Notes: generated by a model not told the origin, from the letters alone. A stretch of DNA of 64,000 bases from Rubricoccus sp038746605 (GCA_038746605.1 JBCDKM010000015.1:59526-123525); one strand, 5' to 3'; positions 19,882-29,187 are shown, counted from the first letter of the stretch. Translations and numbers: made by a program.

Positions 19882-20787
19882 ATGCGACCGTCCGACTGGT
19901 TTCTCCCTACTCTCTGGAGCGCGATGGCGAGCATCCTCCTAGGGGCGCTCGTCGGTCGCGAGGCGGGCGCGATGCTCGGGCTGGCCGTGGGCAGTGGCGT
20001 CTTCGTCATCGGCCTCGTGTTCGGCCTCCGAGGCAGGTTCCGCCGCTCGCGTGTAGCCTCGCGGCCGTTCCCCGACGAGTGGCGCGCTTGGCTCGACGCT
20101 CACGTGCCCCTCTTCGCGCAAGGCACCGAGGCGGACCGGCTCCGCTTCGAGCAGACCGTTCTCATCGCACTCGACGCGTGGAGCATCGAAGGGGTAGACG
20201 GGGTGGAGGTGGACGACACCCTCCGCCTCGCGGTCGCGGCCGGGGCAGGCGTGATGCTCTGGGGGCGCCCAGACTGGGCCGTGCCCGAGGGCCGCTCCAT
20301 GCTGCTCTACCCCGGTACGTTCGACGACGAGTACAGCACGGTAGACGAGGCACACTTCGATGGGATGGCGCATCCCCAGGGACCGGTGATTTTCTCGGCT
20401 CCCGCCGTCCTCTCCGGCTGGAGACGCACGGACGGCTACAACGTGGTCCTCCACGAGTTGGCTCACGTGTTCGACTTCGACCCCGAAGGCGCGGACGGCC
20501 TCCCGGCGTTCCTGGACCCGCGCTCCGTGGATGCCTGGGAAGCGCTGGTGCGCAAGGAGATGCGCCGCGCGAAGACAGGGAGAGGAGTCCTGCGCAGTTA
20601 CGCTTCTACCAACCCGGCGGAACTGTTTGCCGTGTCAACGGAGCAGTTCTTTGAGCGGCCCGCTCGGCTCCGTCAGCATCACCCGGAGTTGTTCGAGGCC
20701 CTCGCGGCGCTCTACAATGTGGTGCCGCCGGACGAGGTACTGGAGATGCCGAACACCAGCCGGATGGCGCGGCGTTGGGGACCGTAA
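19882..20787 (+). CDS. Membrane-anchored MtfA-like (M90) metallopeptidase
   Basis: 301 residues. Two N-terminal hydrophobic segments (WFLPTLWSAMASILLGALVG and GLAVGSGVFVIGLVFGL) precede an M90 domain. In it, VVLHELAHVFDFDPEGADG supplies the HExxH zinc site, and SMLLYPGTFD and GPVIFSAPAVLSGW match the MtfA core. E. coli MtfA is cytosolic and titrates the repressor Mlc; the anchor here is different. The gene is divergent from lon across 219 bp in which I see no further gene. The ATG chosen gives the hydrophobic N-terminus directly. Confidence 0.8.
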   Translation: MRPSDWFLPTLWSAMASILLGALVGREAGAMLGLAVGSGVFVIGLVFGLRGRFRRSRVASRPFPDEWRAWLDAHVPLFAQGTEADRLRFEQTVLIALDAWSIEGVDGVEVDDTLRLAVAAGAGVMLWGRPDWAVPEGRSMLLYPGTFDDEYSTVDEAHFDGMAHPQGPVIFSAPAVLSGWRRTDGYNVVLHELAHVFDFDPEGADGLPAFLDPRSVDAWEALVRKEMRRAKTGRGVLRSYASTNPAELFAVSTEQFFERPARLRQHHPELFEALAALYNVVPPDEVLEMPNTSRMARRWGP

Positions 20788-20795
20788 TGGTCATT

Positions 20796-20817
20796 CGAGC
20801 GGAGTCAAATCCGTTCG
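20796..20817 (+). terminator. Possible weak terminator after the MtfA-like gene
   Basis: Eight-base stem CGAGCGGA / TCCGTTCG (one G-T pair) with loop GTCAAA, followed by CTTG rather than a U-run. Confidence 0.35.
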
Positions 20818-20818
20818 C

Positions 20819-20847
20819 TTGTAGATCGGACGCTGGCGACTATGTTC
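20819..20847 (+). promoter_or_regulatory. Possible promoter for the large T9SS repeat protein
   Basis: TTG at 20819-20821, 19 nt, then TATGTTC at 20841. This matches the spacing of Bacteroidota -33 TTG / -7 TAnnTTTG promoters. The gene start lies about 85 nt downstream. Confidence 0.35.
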
Positions 20848-20929
20848 AGGAAGGATGAAGGCCAAGCGGTCTCGTCCCGTGCCCTGAGTCGTGCTTCCCT
20901 CACGGCCTTCACCTCCCAGCCCACCCCTC

Positions 20930-23900
20930 ATGCGCGTTGTCGCTCTTCTGGCTTTCCTGACCTTCTCAGCAGGATCTGCCCTGGCTCAACCTTCGTTCTC
21001 GAAGACCTTCCTCCCCGACCAGATCGGACCCGGAAGCGTCAGCACTCTGTCGTTCAGGATTGACAACTCAGACTTCGCGACGCCCGTCACGGATATCGCG
21101 TTCACGGATGTTCTCCCGGCAGGTGTCACGATCGCGACTCCGGCCGTCGCGAGCACGACCTGTGGTGGGGATCGAGACGCTGGACCTGCCAGCCTCGTCG
21201 CGCCCGATGGCGGTGGAACGATCACCTTCTCAGGAGCTTCGGTCCCTGGATTCAGCGTGTGCAACGTTACGGTCAACGTGACGTCGAGCACGCCAGGCAC
21301 GTACACGAACCTTTCTGGAGACCTGACCTCCAGTGCAGGAAACAGCGGCACTGCCACGGACGACCTCACCGTCGATGCCAATCGCCCGGGCTTCACGAAG
21401 AGCTTTTCCCCGAGCACGACCACCTTCGGCACCCGGTCTCGTCTCACGCTCACGGTTGACAACACGCTCAACACCAATAGCGCCTTCCGAGTCCAGTTCA
21501 CGGATGAACTCCCGACGGGCCTCGTCATCGCCAACCCGTCGGCAGCGTCTACCTCGTGTGAGCAGGGCACTCTCAGTGCCCCACCGGGCTCCAGCACGAT
21601 CTCGTTCACGCCCAACTTCGTCCTCGACCCCACTGTTGGCGCTGGCGCCACATGTACCGTCACCGTCGATGTGATCGCATCCACGACCGGGCAACTCGAG
21701 AACGTCACAAGCGAGCTGGTTGCGGCTACGACGTTCTCTGGCATTCAGCAGACGAGTGGCAAGGCGGGTGCGATCCTCGCAGTCGTACCGGCCTCTCTGA
21801 CGCTCACGAAGTCCTTCACGAATGATCCGGTGTCCCCCGGTGGCACTGTCGGCTTGGAGTTCACCATCCGAAACCTCTCGCGATTCGGCGGAGCGACGGA
21901 CATCGCGTTCACGGACGACCTGGAGGCGACCCTGGCGGGACTGGTACTGGCGCAGACGCCCCCGTCATCGGTCTGCAACGGGGGCACGCTCTCCTTTGAC
22001 GCGGGCGTACTCTCCCTCTCGGGGGGGACGCTCCCCCTGGAAGGGACGTGCACGTTCTCGGTTTCACTCGCGGTACCAGGAGGCACAGAGCCTGGCACCT
22101 ATCCGAACGTGACGAGCCAGGTCTCGGCCATGAGCGGCGGTACCGCCATCCTCGGGCCCCCCGCCTCGGATGACCTCGTGGTCGCCGCTGTCCCCGTGCT
22201 CACGAAGGAGTTCGTTGACGACCCAGTGACGCCCGGCTCGCCTGTCACGCTCCGCTTCGGCATCACCAACACGAGCACTACCTCGTCCGCGACCGCCCTC
22301 GCGTTCACGGACCCGATCCCGTTCCTCGGCAACCCGCTCATCGCGACGTTGCCGTCCCCGGGGTTCTGTGGTCCCTCCTCGTTCATCTTCACCACAATCG
22401 TCGGAGGGATCCCGACGCTTCAGGTGCAGGACGTGAGCCTGGACGCTGGCGCGTCTTGCTCGTTCGATGTCATTCTCACCGTCCCCGAGGGAACGTCGGG
22501 TGGCTCCTACACCAACACGACGGATCCCATATCGGGCACGGTGGACGGCGCTACGGCGGTCGGCAACCGCGCCACGGATGATCTCGTCGTTCTGGAGGGC
22601 GTTTCCATCGCGAAGCAGTTCACGGATGCCCCGGTGAGTCCTGGCGGGACCGTCACCCTCCAGTTCACGCTCAACGCACCTTCCGAGGGCGACGCTCCCA
22701 ACGCGACGGCCATCGCGTTCACGGACGACCTCGATGCTGTACTGACAGGCCTCGTGTCTACCAGCGGGACGCAGGCTGACGTGTGCGGAACGGGCTCCTC
22801 GCTCTCAGGCACGAGCACGCTCTCGTTCACCGGGGGCACCCTCGCAGCGGGCGAGTCGTGCACGTTTACCGCGACGCTCGCCGTCCCGGTGGGAGCCGCA
22901 GCTGGGACCTACACCAATACGACGAGCCCGGTCTCCTCCACCATCGACGGCAACGCCCTCACGTCGCCGGGCGCGACAGACGATTTCCTCGTGACGCCGA
23001 TCCTGTTCTCAAAGGACTTCACGGACGATCCGGTGGCGCCGGGTAGCCTTACGACGCTGACGTTCACCATCGAGAACACAGACGCGACGCAGTCGGTCTC
23101 GGGGCTTTTCTTCCAGGACAACCTGGATGCCGCCCTCGACGGGATGGTCTCCACGAGTGGGACGCAGACCGACGTGTGCGGCGCCGCTTCTCAGTTGCAG
23201 GGCACGACCAACCTCCTCTTGTTCGGTGGCAGTCTAGGACCCAGCGAGAGCTGCACGTTCAGTGTGAGCGTCTCGATCCCTGGAGGCGTGCTCGCGGGGA
23301 CTTACTCCAATGTCACATCGAACCTCGCCGGCGATCTCGGCGGGTCAGGATCAGGCACGCTAGCGTCGCCCGCGACGGCCGACCTCGTGGTCGTCGTCGA
23401 TGAGCCGCCGGCCTTCCTCAAGGCGTTCAGCCCGGCGGAGATCCTGGCCGGAGGCGTGAGCACACTGACTTTCACAATCGACAACGAGCCGAACCTGACG
23501 GCGGCTACCGCGCTGGATGTGACCGATGTCTTCCCATCGGGCCTCGTCCTCGCGACGCCAGCGAATGGAAGCACCACGTGCACCGGAGGGACCCTGACCG
23601 CCCCCGGTGGCGGTACGCAGGTCGTGTACACAGGCGGTTCAGTCGGAGCCGAGACCTCGTGCACGATCTCGGTGGACGTCACGGCGAGCGAGGCGGGTAG
23701 CTACGAAAACGTCTCCGGGGACCTCACCTCGTCGCTCGGCAACAGCGGCTCGGCTACGGCTACGCTGACCGTCATCGCGCCGCCTGAGTTCGTCGTGACC
23801 AAGGACGATCAGGACGCTAGCGGCGATGGACTCGCGGCACCCGGCGAGGTCGTGACGTACATCGTCGGTCTCACCAACACGGGCGGGCGTGCCGACATGG

Positions 23901-24859
23901 CGCTCACGTTCACGGACACTCCCGGTGCGAACACAACGCTCGTGGCAGGCTCCGTCACCACGACCGCAGGCTCCGTCGTGACTGGCAACACCTCCGGCGA
24001 CACCTCGGTGGAGGTCAACGCGGGCATTCTCGGCCCGGACGCGACGGTGACGGTCACGTTCGACGTGCTCGTGACCGAGGAGCCACCGCCGGGCGTGGAG
24101 GAGGTCTGCAACCAAGGCTCTGCTACGGATGGGGAGACCACGATCCTCTCGGACGACCCCGACACGCCGGAGGCCAACGATCCGACATGCACGACCCTCG
24201 ATATTCCGCCGCCGCCGGTCGACCTCGTCATCACGAGCGTCGAGGCGGAGCGGGGCCAGCCGCTCGTCATCAACGTCACGCAGGAGAACACGACCTTCGA
24301 GCGAATCCGAACTCGTCTCCAGTTGACGATCATGCTGCCGGACGAGCGCACCTTCGTGACGAGGGGCCTCCGCGCGGTCCTGGATCCGGGAGAACTGACG
24401 GAGCCGACCCCAGCGGCGGATCCTCGCGTCATCCCGAACGGAGTGCCTGCGGGCCTCTACACGGGCAGGGTCGAAGTCATCGACCGGAAAACGCGTGAGG
24501 TCGTCGATGTGGAGGAGTTCGAGTTCACGCTCTCGCCCCTCGCTCCCGATGTGATGGCCTCGGCGAATCTCTGGGAAGAGTCTGCCCTGACAGTCGTGGA
24601 GACGCGACTGCCCGAGGCGGGGCCCAACCCATTCATGGGGCAGACGACCTTCCGCTACGCCCTCGCGGAGGCCATGGACGTGAGTCTTCGCGTTTACGAC
24701 GTGACGGGCCGTGAGGTCGCGAACCTCGTTTCTGGTGAGGTACAATCGGGCGCCTACGAGGTCGTCTTCGACGCGCGCACGCTCCCGGCAGGCGTCTATC
24801 TCTGGCGCGCGGTCGTCGGAGAGGAGGTCGTGACAGGCCGTGTGACGCTGGTTCGCTAG
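20930..24859 (+). CDS. Giant T9SS-exported protein with eight DUF11-like repeats
   Basis: 1309 residues. A signal peptide ends at ALAQ. Seven tandem repeats of about 133 residues begin near residues 21, 153, 290, 421, 557, 690 and 826. Each opens with a (F/L)xKxF core and PGxxxxLxFxIxN and contains (A/I)AFTD (e.g. TKSFTNDPVSPGGTV). An eighth, DUF11-like unit starts near 953 (VTKDDQDASGDGLAAPGEVV). The region about 1090-1220 is different, and a T9SS type A sorting domain closes the protein (GPNPFMGQTTFRYALAEAM, VYDVTGREVANLVSG, ending RVTLVR). Several repeats carry a Cys pair, probably one disulphide per domain. Likely a surface or adhesive fibre. The ATG used lies 13 codons inside the longest frame, at the signal peptide. 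Confidence 0.85.
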   Translation: MRVVALLAFLTFSAGSALAQPSFSKTFLPDQIGPGSVSTLSFRIDNSDFATPVTDIAFTDVLPAGVTIATPAVASTTCGGDRDAGPASLVAPDGGGTITFSGASVPGFSVCNVTVNVTSSTPGTYTNLSGDLTSSAGNSGTATDDLTVDANRPGFTKSFSPSTTTFGTRSRLTLTVDNTLNTNSAFRVQFTDELPTGLVIANPSAASTSCEQGTLSAPPGSSTISFTPNFVLDPTVGAGATCTVTVDVIASTTGQLENVTSELVAATTFSGIQQTSGKAGAILAVVPASLTLTKSFTNDPVSPGGTVGLEFTIRNLSRFGGATDIAFTDDLEATLAGLVLAQTPPSSVCNGGTLSFDAGVLSLSGGTLPLEGTCTFSVSLAVPGGTEPGTYPNVTSQVSAMSGGTAILGPPASDDLVVAAVPVLTKEFVDDPVTPGSPVTLRFGITNTSTTSSATALAFTDPIPFLGNPLIATLPSPGFCGPSSFIFTTIVGGIPTLQVQDVSLDAGASCSFDVILTVPEGTSGGSYTNTTDPISGTVDGATAVGNRATDDLVVLEGVSIAKQFTDAPVSPGGTVTLQFTLNAPSEGDAPNATAIAFTDDLDAVLTGLVSTSGTQADVCGTGSSLSGTSTLSFTGGTLAAGESCTFTATLAVPVGAAAGTYTNTTSPVSSTIDGNALTSPGATDDFLVTPILFSKDFTDDPVAPGSLTTLTFTIENTDATQSVSGLFFQDNLDAALDGMVSTSGTQTDVCGAASQLQGTTNLLLFGGSLGPSESCTFSVSVSIPGGVLAGTYSNVTSNLAGDLGGSGSGTLASPATADLVVVVDEPPAFLKAFSPAEILAGGVSTLTFTIDNEPNLTAATALDVTDVFPSGLVLATPANGSTTCTGGTLTAPGGGTQVVYTGGSVGAETSCTISVDVTASEAGSYENVSGDLTSSLGNSGSATATLTVIAPPEFVVTKDDQDASGDGLAAPGEVVTYIVGLTNTGGRADMALTFTDTPGANTTLVAGSVTTTAGSVVTGNTSGDTSVEVNAGILGPDATVTVTFDVLVTEEPPPGVEEVCNQGSATDGETTILSDDPDTPEANDPTCTTLDIPPPPVDLVITSVEAERGQPLVINVTQENTTFERIRTRLQLTIMLPDERTFVTRGLRAVLDPGELTEPTPAADPRVIPNGVPAGLYTGRVEVIDRKTREVVDVEEFEFTLSPLAPDVMASANLWEESALTVVETRLPEAGPNPFMGQTTFRYALAEAMDVSLRVYDVTGREVANLVSGEVQSGAYEVVFDARTLPAGVYLWRAVVGEEVVTGRVTLVR

Positions 24860-24881
24860 CTCACCTCGCGACTGAAAACAG

Positions 24882-24913
24882 ACGAGGCCCGGTGTCACGA
24901 CCGGGCCTCGTTT
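24882..24913 (+). terminator. Intrinsic terminator after the T9SS repeat protein
   Basis: Perfect 11-bp stem ACGAGGCCCGG / CCGGGCCTCGT with an 8-nt loop, running into TTT. It is immediately followed by palindrome R7, which serves the convergent gene. Confidence 0.85.
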
Positions 24914-24925
24914 CAGTTAGTCTCT

Positions 24926-24960
24926 CCGCCTCGGCGGCTTCCGTGAGCCTCCCGAGGCGG
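24926..24960. repeat. Dispersed palindrome R7, long-spacer form
   Basis: Arms CCGCCTCGG and CCGAGGCGG with a 17-nt spacer (CCGTGAGCC); 5 nt behind the RNase D TGA (TGA-CATCC-CCCGCC in the gene sense). Confidence 0.85.
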
Positions 24961-24966
24961 GGGATG

Positions 24967-26130
24967 TCAGTCGCTTGTCGGCCAGCCCTCCCGGCCGTCG
25001 AGCCTCACCGCGCCCTCACCGCGAAGAAATGCGAGCAGGTCGTCCCCGATAAACGCCCGGCGCCAGCCGGTCAGAACGGGATGGGCGGCGGTGTCCGCCT
25101 CGGCGCCTGCCTGGACGAGGGCACTGAGTTGCGCCTTCGTGGCCGCGAGTTGCGGATCTACGTCTCCGAGAGTGCACTGCCCGGCGACAAGCCCTTGCAA
25201 CACATTCAGTTGCGCCTGGCGCCGGTCCTCGTCGGGCCCCGGGCGACCACGCCGGGCGCGTGGTTCTGCAGGTGCCGCCTCTCCGTCACGAACGGCTGCG
25301 AGCAGACCCTCCGCGTAGCGACGAGCCTGGCGGTCGGTGAGGGTCCGGCCGAGCGCCGACTCCGTCTCGGGGCGGCGCGTGGCGATCTCCGCGAGCGCAT
25401 CGTCCGGGAGGACCATGCGGCGGGTGCGATCCAGACGGCGAGCCTCTGTCTCGCGCCATGCCGCGACATGCCGGAGCACGGCCCGGGACTGCCCGTCCAG
25501 CTTGCCGATGCCGCGCGACTTGACGCGGTCCACAGCGTCCATCGGGTCCGCCTCGGTGTAGCTGTCCTCGTCCTCGTATCGCGCCATCTCCTCATCGATC
25601 CACGCGATCCGGCCGCGCGTCTCAGCCTCGTCCACGAGCTTGTCGCGCACGTCGAGGAGGTAGCGTACGTCGTCTTCCGCGTACGGCACCTGCTTGTCTG
25701 AGAGCGGGCGCTGGAGCCAGTTGGTGCGCGTCGCGCCCTTGTCCAGCCGGATGCCGACGGCCCACTCTACGAGATCCTGAAGCGAGGCCGTCGCGGTCTG
25801 GCCGACCATCCCGGCCACTCGCTGCGTGTCGAAGACGTTGCGGGGACGGGCCCCGGTCGCGCGGGCGAGAATCTGGAGATCCTGCAGCGCGTCATGGAGG
25901 ACAATCTCGGTGTCGGGATCCGCGATCAGGTCGGCCAGTGGCGCGACGTCCTCCCCCGTGAGTGCGAGGGTATCCACGAGGTGGACGTCGTCGCCTCCGA
26001 GCCCGATCTGGACGACGCCGAGGGCGGGGTAATAGGTCCGTTCCCAGACGAACTCGGTGTCGAGGGCGACGGCGACCTGCTGGCGGGCGCGGTCACAGAG
26101 GGCGGCGAGGTCGTCGGGAGAGGTGAGCAT
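24967..26130 (-). CDS. rnd: Ribonuclease D
   Basis: 387 residues. The 3'-5' exonuclease domain has the DEDDy residues in ALDTEFVWERTYYP, VLHDALQDLQIL and VPYAEDDVRYLLDV. HRDC-like helices follow (about 205-380, e.g. IGKLDGQSRAVLRHVAAWRE). It trims the 3' ends of tRNA and other stable RNAs. Length and order match the family (about 375). It is the last gene of a leftward run. Confidence 0.92.
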   Translation of the reverse strand: MLTSPDDLAALCDRARQQVAVALDTEFVWERTYYPALGVVQIGLGGDDVHLVDTLALTGEDVAPLADLIADPDTEIVLHDALQDLQILARATGARPRNVFDTQRVAGMVGQTATASLQDLVEWAVGIRLDKGATRTNWLQRPLSDKQVPYAEDDVRYLLDVRDKLVDEAETRGRIAWIDEEMARYEDEDSYTEADPMDAVDRVKSRGIGKLDGQSRAVLRHVAAWRETEARRLDRTRRMVLPDDALAEIATRRPETESALGRTLTDRQARRYAEGLLAAVRDGEAAPAEPRARRGRPGPDEDRRQAQLNVLQGLVAGQCTLGDVDPQLAATKAQLSALVQAGAEADTAAHPVLTGWRRAFIGDDLLAFLRGEGAVRLDGREGWPTSD

Positions 26131-26218
26131 TCGGGGGGCGTTGGTGCACCGTGGAGATACCCCCGTGCGAATTTATCTGCACGGGATCTGGAGCCTCGTC
26201 GTCCGAAGAACCTGCGAG

Positions 26219-26803
26219 TTACCGGGGCCTCTTGATAGTGCAGCCAAACGCGGTCGTACGCTCGATCTCCACGGACTGGCCGGCGAGCGACTGCTCCATG
26301 GCCTGCGCGAGATAGGGGATGGTGACACGCGCCGCCTCGGCAGGGCTGTCGTCGATAGCGCCTGAGTAGAGGAGAGAGGGACCGAAGAAGAAGGCCTGCG
26401 GGGTCTGCCGAGCGCCGAACGCATCCGCGATCTGCGAGGTGGGGTCGAGCAGGATGGAGGCGCCGATGCGGCGTGCCGTGGCCGCGAGGGCCTCGGGGCT
26501 GTCGCCAGTGGTCCGCTCGGGGTCGTTGCTCGCGACGAGAACCAGCCCGACGCCGTTTCCGCTCGCGGTCTCCGCGATCTCGGAGACGCGGCTCTCGTAC
26601 TTCTCCGTCCACGGGCAGGCGGCGCTCCAGAACACGACGGCGAGGCCGCTCTCGCCCATCGCGGCGCCGAGGCTGGTGGAGCCGCCCTCGGCCGTCGCGA
26701 ACGATTCAGAAGCGAGGGGAAGGCCCGAGCCGAGCGCTAGGGAGTCCTGTGCGCTGGCAAGTGGCGCGAGGACAAGAGCGAGGATTGGGAAGAGGAGCCG
26801 CAT
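26219..26803 (-). CDS. Exported thioredoxin-fold (redoxin) protein
   Basis: 194 residues with a signal peptide (MRLLFPILALVLAPLASAQ). The thioredoxin fold carries SAACPWTEKYESR in place of CxxC: a single Cys followed by Pro. Near the C-terminus is FGCTIKRPR. The pairing of a CP(Y/W) site with a late GC(S/T)IK motif is a known theme in a thioredoxin-like family of Bacteroidota. The ATG overlaps the TGA of the preceding tlpA-like gene (TGATG), so the two are translationally coupled. Confidence 0.75.
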   Translation of the reverse strand: MRLLFPILALVLAPLASAQDSLALGSGLPLASESFATAEGGSTSLGAAMGESGLAVVFWSAACPWTEKYESRVSEIAETASGNGVGLVLVASNDPERTTGDSPEALAATARRIGASILLDPTSQIADAFGARQTPQAFFFGPSLLYSGAIDDSPAEAARVTIPYLAQAMEQSLAGQSVEIERTTAFGCTIKRPR

Positions 26804-27327
26804 CAAAGCTGGGTCGTGATGTCGATGGAACCGTCGCGGACGCCCGCCACGAGGTCGGTAAGGGCCGTCTTAGTGATGAGCCCGGCGTGGGCGCCGCGTA
26901 CGATCCCCTCTGAATCCATCACTAGCGTAAGGGGGAGGCTCACGCCGAAGCGAGGATCGAACTGCGCGGCGAGCATCGGCGCCTCGGGCGCGACGAATGA
27001 CCGCTCGGTGACGCCCTGCTCGTCCAGAAACGCGCGGACCTGCGGCATCATGTCGGGCTCGTCCACGGAGACGAATCGGACCTCCACGCCTTGTCCCTCC
27101 ATCTCGGCGTCGTAGGCGATCAGGTCCGGGAACTCGATGCGGCAGGGGCCGCACCACGTCGCCCAGAAGTTGACGACGGTCGCCTCGTTGCCCTCCCCGA
27201 TGATCTCATCGACGAGGTCAGAGGCGTCCTCCACTTCGACGAGGAGGGAGTCAGAGGGGGCGTCGTCGGTCTGGCATCCGGCCGCGAGAACGGCGACGGC
27301 CAGCGCGAGGGGGAAAAATCGTGTCAT
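26803..27327 (-). CDS. TlpA-like thiol-disulphide oxidoreductase lipoprotein
   Basis: 174 residues. The leader ends in VLAAGCQ (lipobox). A TlpA/ResA-type thioredoxin domain has the active site NFWATWCGPCRIEFPDL and the cis-Pro region VSLPLTLVMDSEG. Probable role: reduction or resolution of disulphides in the periplasm, for example in c-type cytochrome maturation or as partner of the coupled redoxin protein. The ATG before the lipoprotein leader was chosen over one 12 codons upstream. Confidence 0.82.
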   Translation of the reverse strand: MTRFFPLALAVAVLAAGCQTDDAPSDSLLVEVEDASDLVDEIIGEGNEATVVNFWATWCGPCRIEFPDLIAYDAEMEGQGVEVRFVSVDEPDMMPQVRAFLDEQGVTERSFVAPEAPMLAAQFDPRFGVSLPLTLVMDSEGIVRGAHAGLITKTALTDLVAGVRDGSIDITTQL

Positions 27328-27408
27328 GTGGGGGGAACGGGTCAATCGCGGGAATGAACGCACGGGCCGGGGCGTGGGTGCCCGTTCACGAGGGTTTCGG
27401 GTGGGAGG

Positions 27409-29187
27409 TCAGTCGGTCCGCCTCGGTGTCTCGGTGGGAGTCCCGAGGCGGGCAGGCTCGCGAAGAATGGGGTATACCGCACGCGGCTGCGTGTCGAGAT
27501 CGACGATGCCCCAGTTGACCACGCCATCGTCGCTGCGAGGCTCTAAGAGTGCGAAGGCGACGCGCGCGAGCGGCTGGTCCATCGGGACGCGAACGTATCC
27601 TTCTTCTTCCAGAGGGCCAACGAAACTCTCCGCCGAGCGGCTCCAGGCCCCGAAGGCCTCACGCTGCCGGACGTTTTGAAACGGGCGCTCGGCCACGCGC
27701 ACGCTATCGACGCGGAACACCTGGGCATCGACCACTGCCTCCGCTTGTGGCTCGGTGCGGATGCCATGCGCCGTGAGGAGGTCCAGCACGTCGCCGAGGC
27801 GGGAGGGGACGAGGTAGGCCTCGGGCACGCGCTCGGTCTCTGTCGCGCCGAAGCGCGAGAAGACGGGCATGGCCTCCGGCGTGCGCACGTCGCGGCGGGC
27901 GAACATCGGATCGCCGGTCTCGGGGTGCGCGAGGGTGTCCACGGCGCCGATCAGGATCTCGCGCGTGCTGTTGGGCGCGGTGAAGAAGGCCCGCACGGCG
28001 AGCGAGTCGCCCACGAGCGAAGTCGCATCGGCCGCCTCGGTGATGGCGCGGACGCGGCTGGCGTCTCGGTGGACGGCGTGGAGGATCTCCTCGACGAAGC
28101 GCTTGGTCACAGTCACGCGATCCTCGAAGGAGGCGTACGAATAGGCTTCAGAGAGAATCGCGTAGCGGTTGCGGAGTCCGCCGTAGTTGGTCCCGAACCG
28201 GGGCTGCGCGCTGAACGAGTACCATCCGCGCGGGACCCCGTTTGCTGGTCCGAAGGTGCCGGGCGTGTTGCCGTAGTGCTCGGTCGCCATGTCATCCGTG
28301 CGGAGAATCTCGTCCGAGATGGCGGGCAGCCACTCATCGCGGAGGTGACGGTCGATGGCCTCCGGGGTGTTGGGAGACAACGGCGGAGCGTACGTGAGGT
28401 GGTAGCCCATGTGCGTCCCGTTCGTGGTGTGGAGGTCCACGATGACGTGCGGGTCGGCGTCGTTGAGGAACCCGACGAGGCCACGCGCCTCAGGGCTGGC
28501 GAGTTTCATAAAGTCGCGATTGAGATCCAGGCCCTGGGCGTTGGGCCGCTGCCCCATCCCGCCGACGGGGCCCCACTGACGCGGCCGGTTGCTGTACGCA
28601 AAGCGCTCGTTGCCGTCGGCGTTGTAGATCGGCGCGATCATCACGACGAGGCTGTCGGCCCACTCGGTGTGTTGGCCCTGCGCGAGGTCGCGGATGAGCA
28701 TCAGTGCGGCCTCCTTGCCGGCGACCTCTCCTGCGTGGATGTTCGCGAAGACGAGCACGCGCGTTTTCTCTGATTGGCGAAGGCTGTCGCGGTCCCCCGC
28801 GCCTCGCGCGATGACGACGGGGAGCGCTCGGCCTTCCACGCTGGTTCCGAAGTCGTAGACGCTCAGGTTCCACCCATCGGACGGGAGGGGGTCCGGGCCG
28901 AACGGCTCGCCGCCAGCGAAACCGGAGGGCTGGGCCCGGTACTCGTCCAGCATCCGCAGCGGGAGCAGAAACTCAACGATGTCTCCGTATCGCGAGGTCT
29001 CGCGGTAATCTGTGCGCTCGGCTCGCGTCTGCATCTGCGCGACGCTGCGGTAGGCCGCGACGTACGCGTTCTCTTTCTCGAACGGCCCACCCGGTCCGAG
29101 CGCGCGGCACCCGCCGACCAGGAGGAGCACGAGGAGCGCGAGGGTGCCCGCCTCGGCACCGAGGCGGGAGGGGGGAAGGCGCGTCAT
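27409..29187 (-). CDS. M14-family zinc carboxypeptidase, lipoprotein
   Basis: 592 residues. The leader ends in LLLVGGC (lipobox). The catalytic domain has NIHAGEVAGKEA (His and Glu zinc ligands, about 150-153), a later VDLHTTNG (third ligand, about 250), and LDLNRDFMKL in the substrate pocket. It probably releases amino acids from peptides outside the cell. Both ends are written by the dispersed palindrome: residues 8-14 of the leader (RLGAEAG) and the last residues (ARLGTPTETPRRTD). It overlaps the transporter gene by four bases (ATGA), suggesting peptide cleavage coupled to amino-acid uptake. Confidence 0.85.
   Translation of the reverse strand: MTRLPPSRLGAEAGTLALLVLLLVGGCRALGPGGPFEKENAYVAAYRSVAQMQTRAERTDYRETSRYGDIVEFLLPLRMLDEYRAQPSGFAGGEPFGPDPLPSDGWNLSVYDFGTSVEGRALPVVIARGAGDRDSLRQSEKTRVLVFANIHAGEVAGKEAALMLIRDLAQGQHTEWADSLVVMIAPIYNADGNERFAYSNRPRQWGPVGGMGQRPNAQGLDLNRDFMKLASPEARGLVGFLNDADPHVIVDLHTTNGTHMGYHLTYAPPLSPNTPEAIDRHLRDEWLPAISDEILRTDDMATEHYGNTPGTFGPANGVPRGWYSFSAQPRFGTNYGGLRNRYAILSEAYSYASFEDRVTVTKRFVEEILHAVHRDASRVRAITEAADATSLVGDSLAVRAFFTAPNSTREILIGAVDTLAHPETGDPMFARRDVRTPEAMPVFSRFGATETERVPEAYLVPSRLGDVLDLLTAHGIRTEPQAEAVVDAQVFRVDSVRVAERPFQNVRQREAFGAWSRSAESFVGPLEEEGYVRVPMDQPLARVAFALLEPRSDDGVVNWGIVDLDTQPRAVYPILREPARLGTPTETPRRTD
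27418..27451. repeat. Dispersed palindrome R8, long-spacer form, coding
   Basis: Arms CCGCCTCGG and CCGAGGCGG with a 16-nt spacer. It lies wholly within the 3' end of the M14 gene, 6 nt before its TGA in the gene sense. Confidence 0.85.
29147..29168. repeat. Dispersed palindrome R9, inside the M14 leader
   Basis: CCCGCCTCGG-CA-CCGAGGCGGG, read in the gene as RLGAEAG within the n-region of the lipoprotein signal. Confidence 0.85.
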
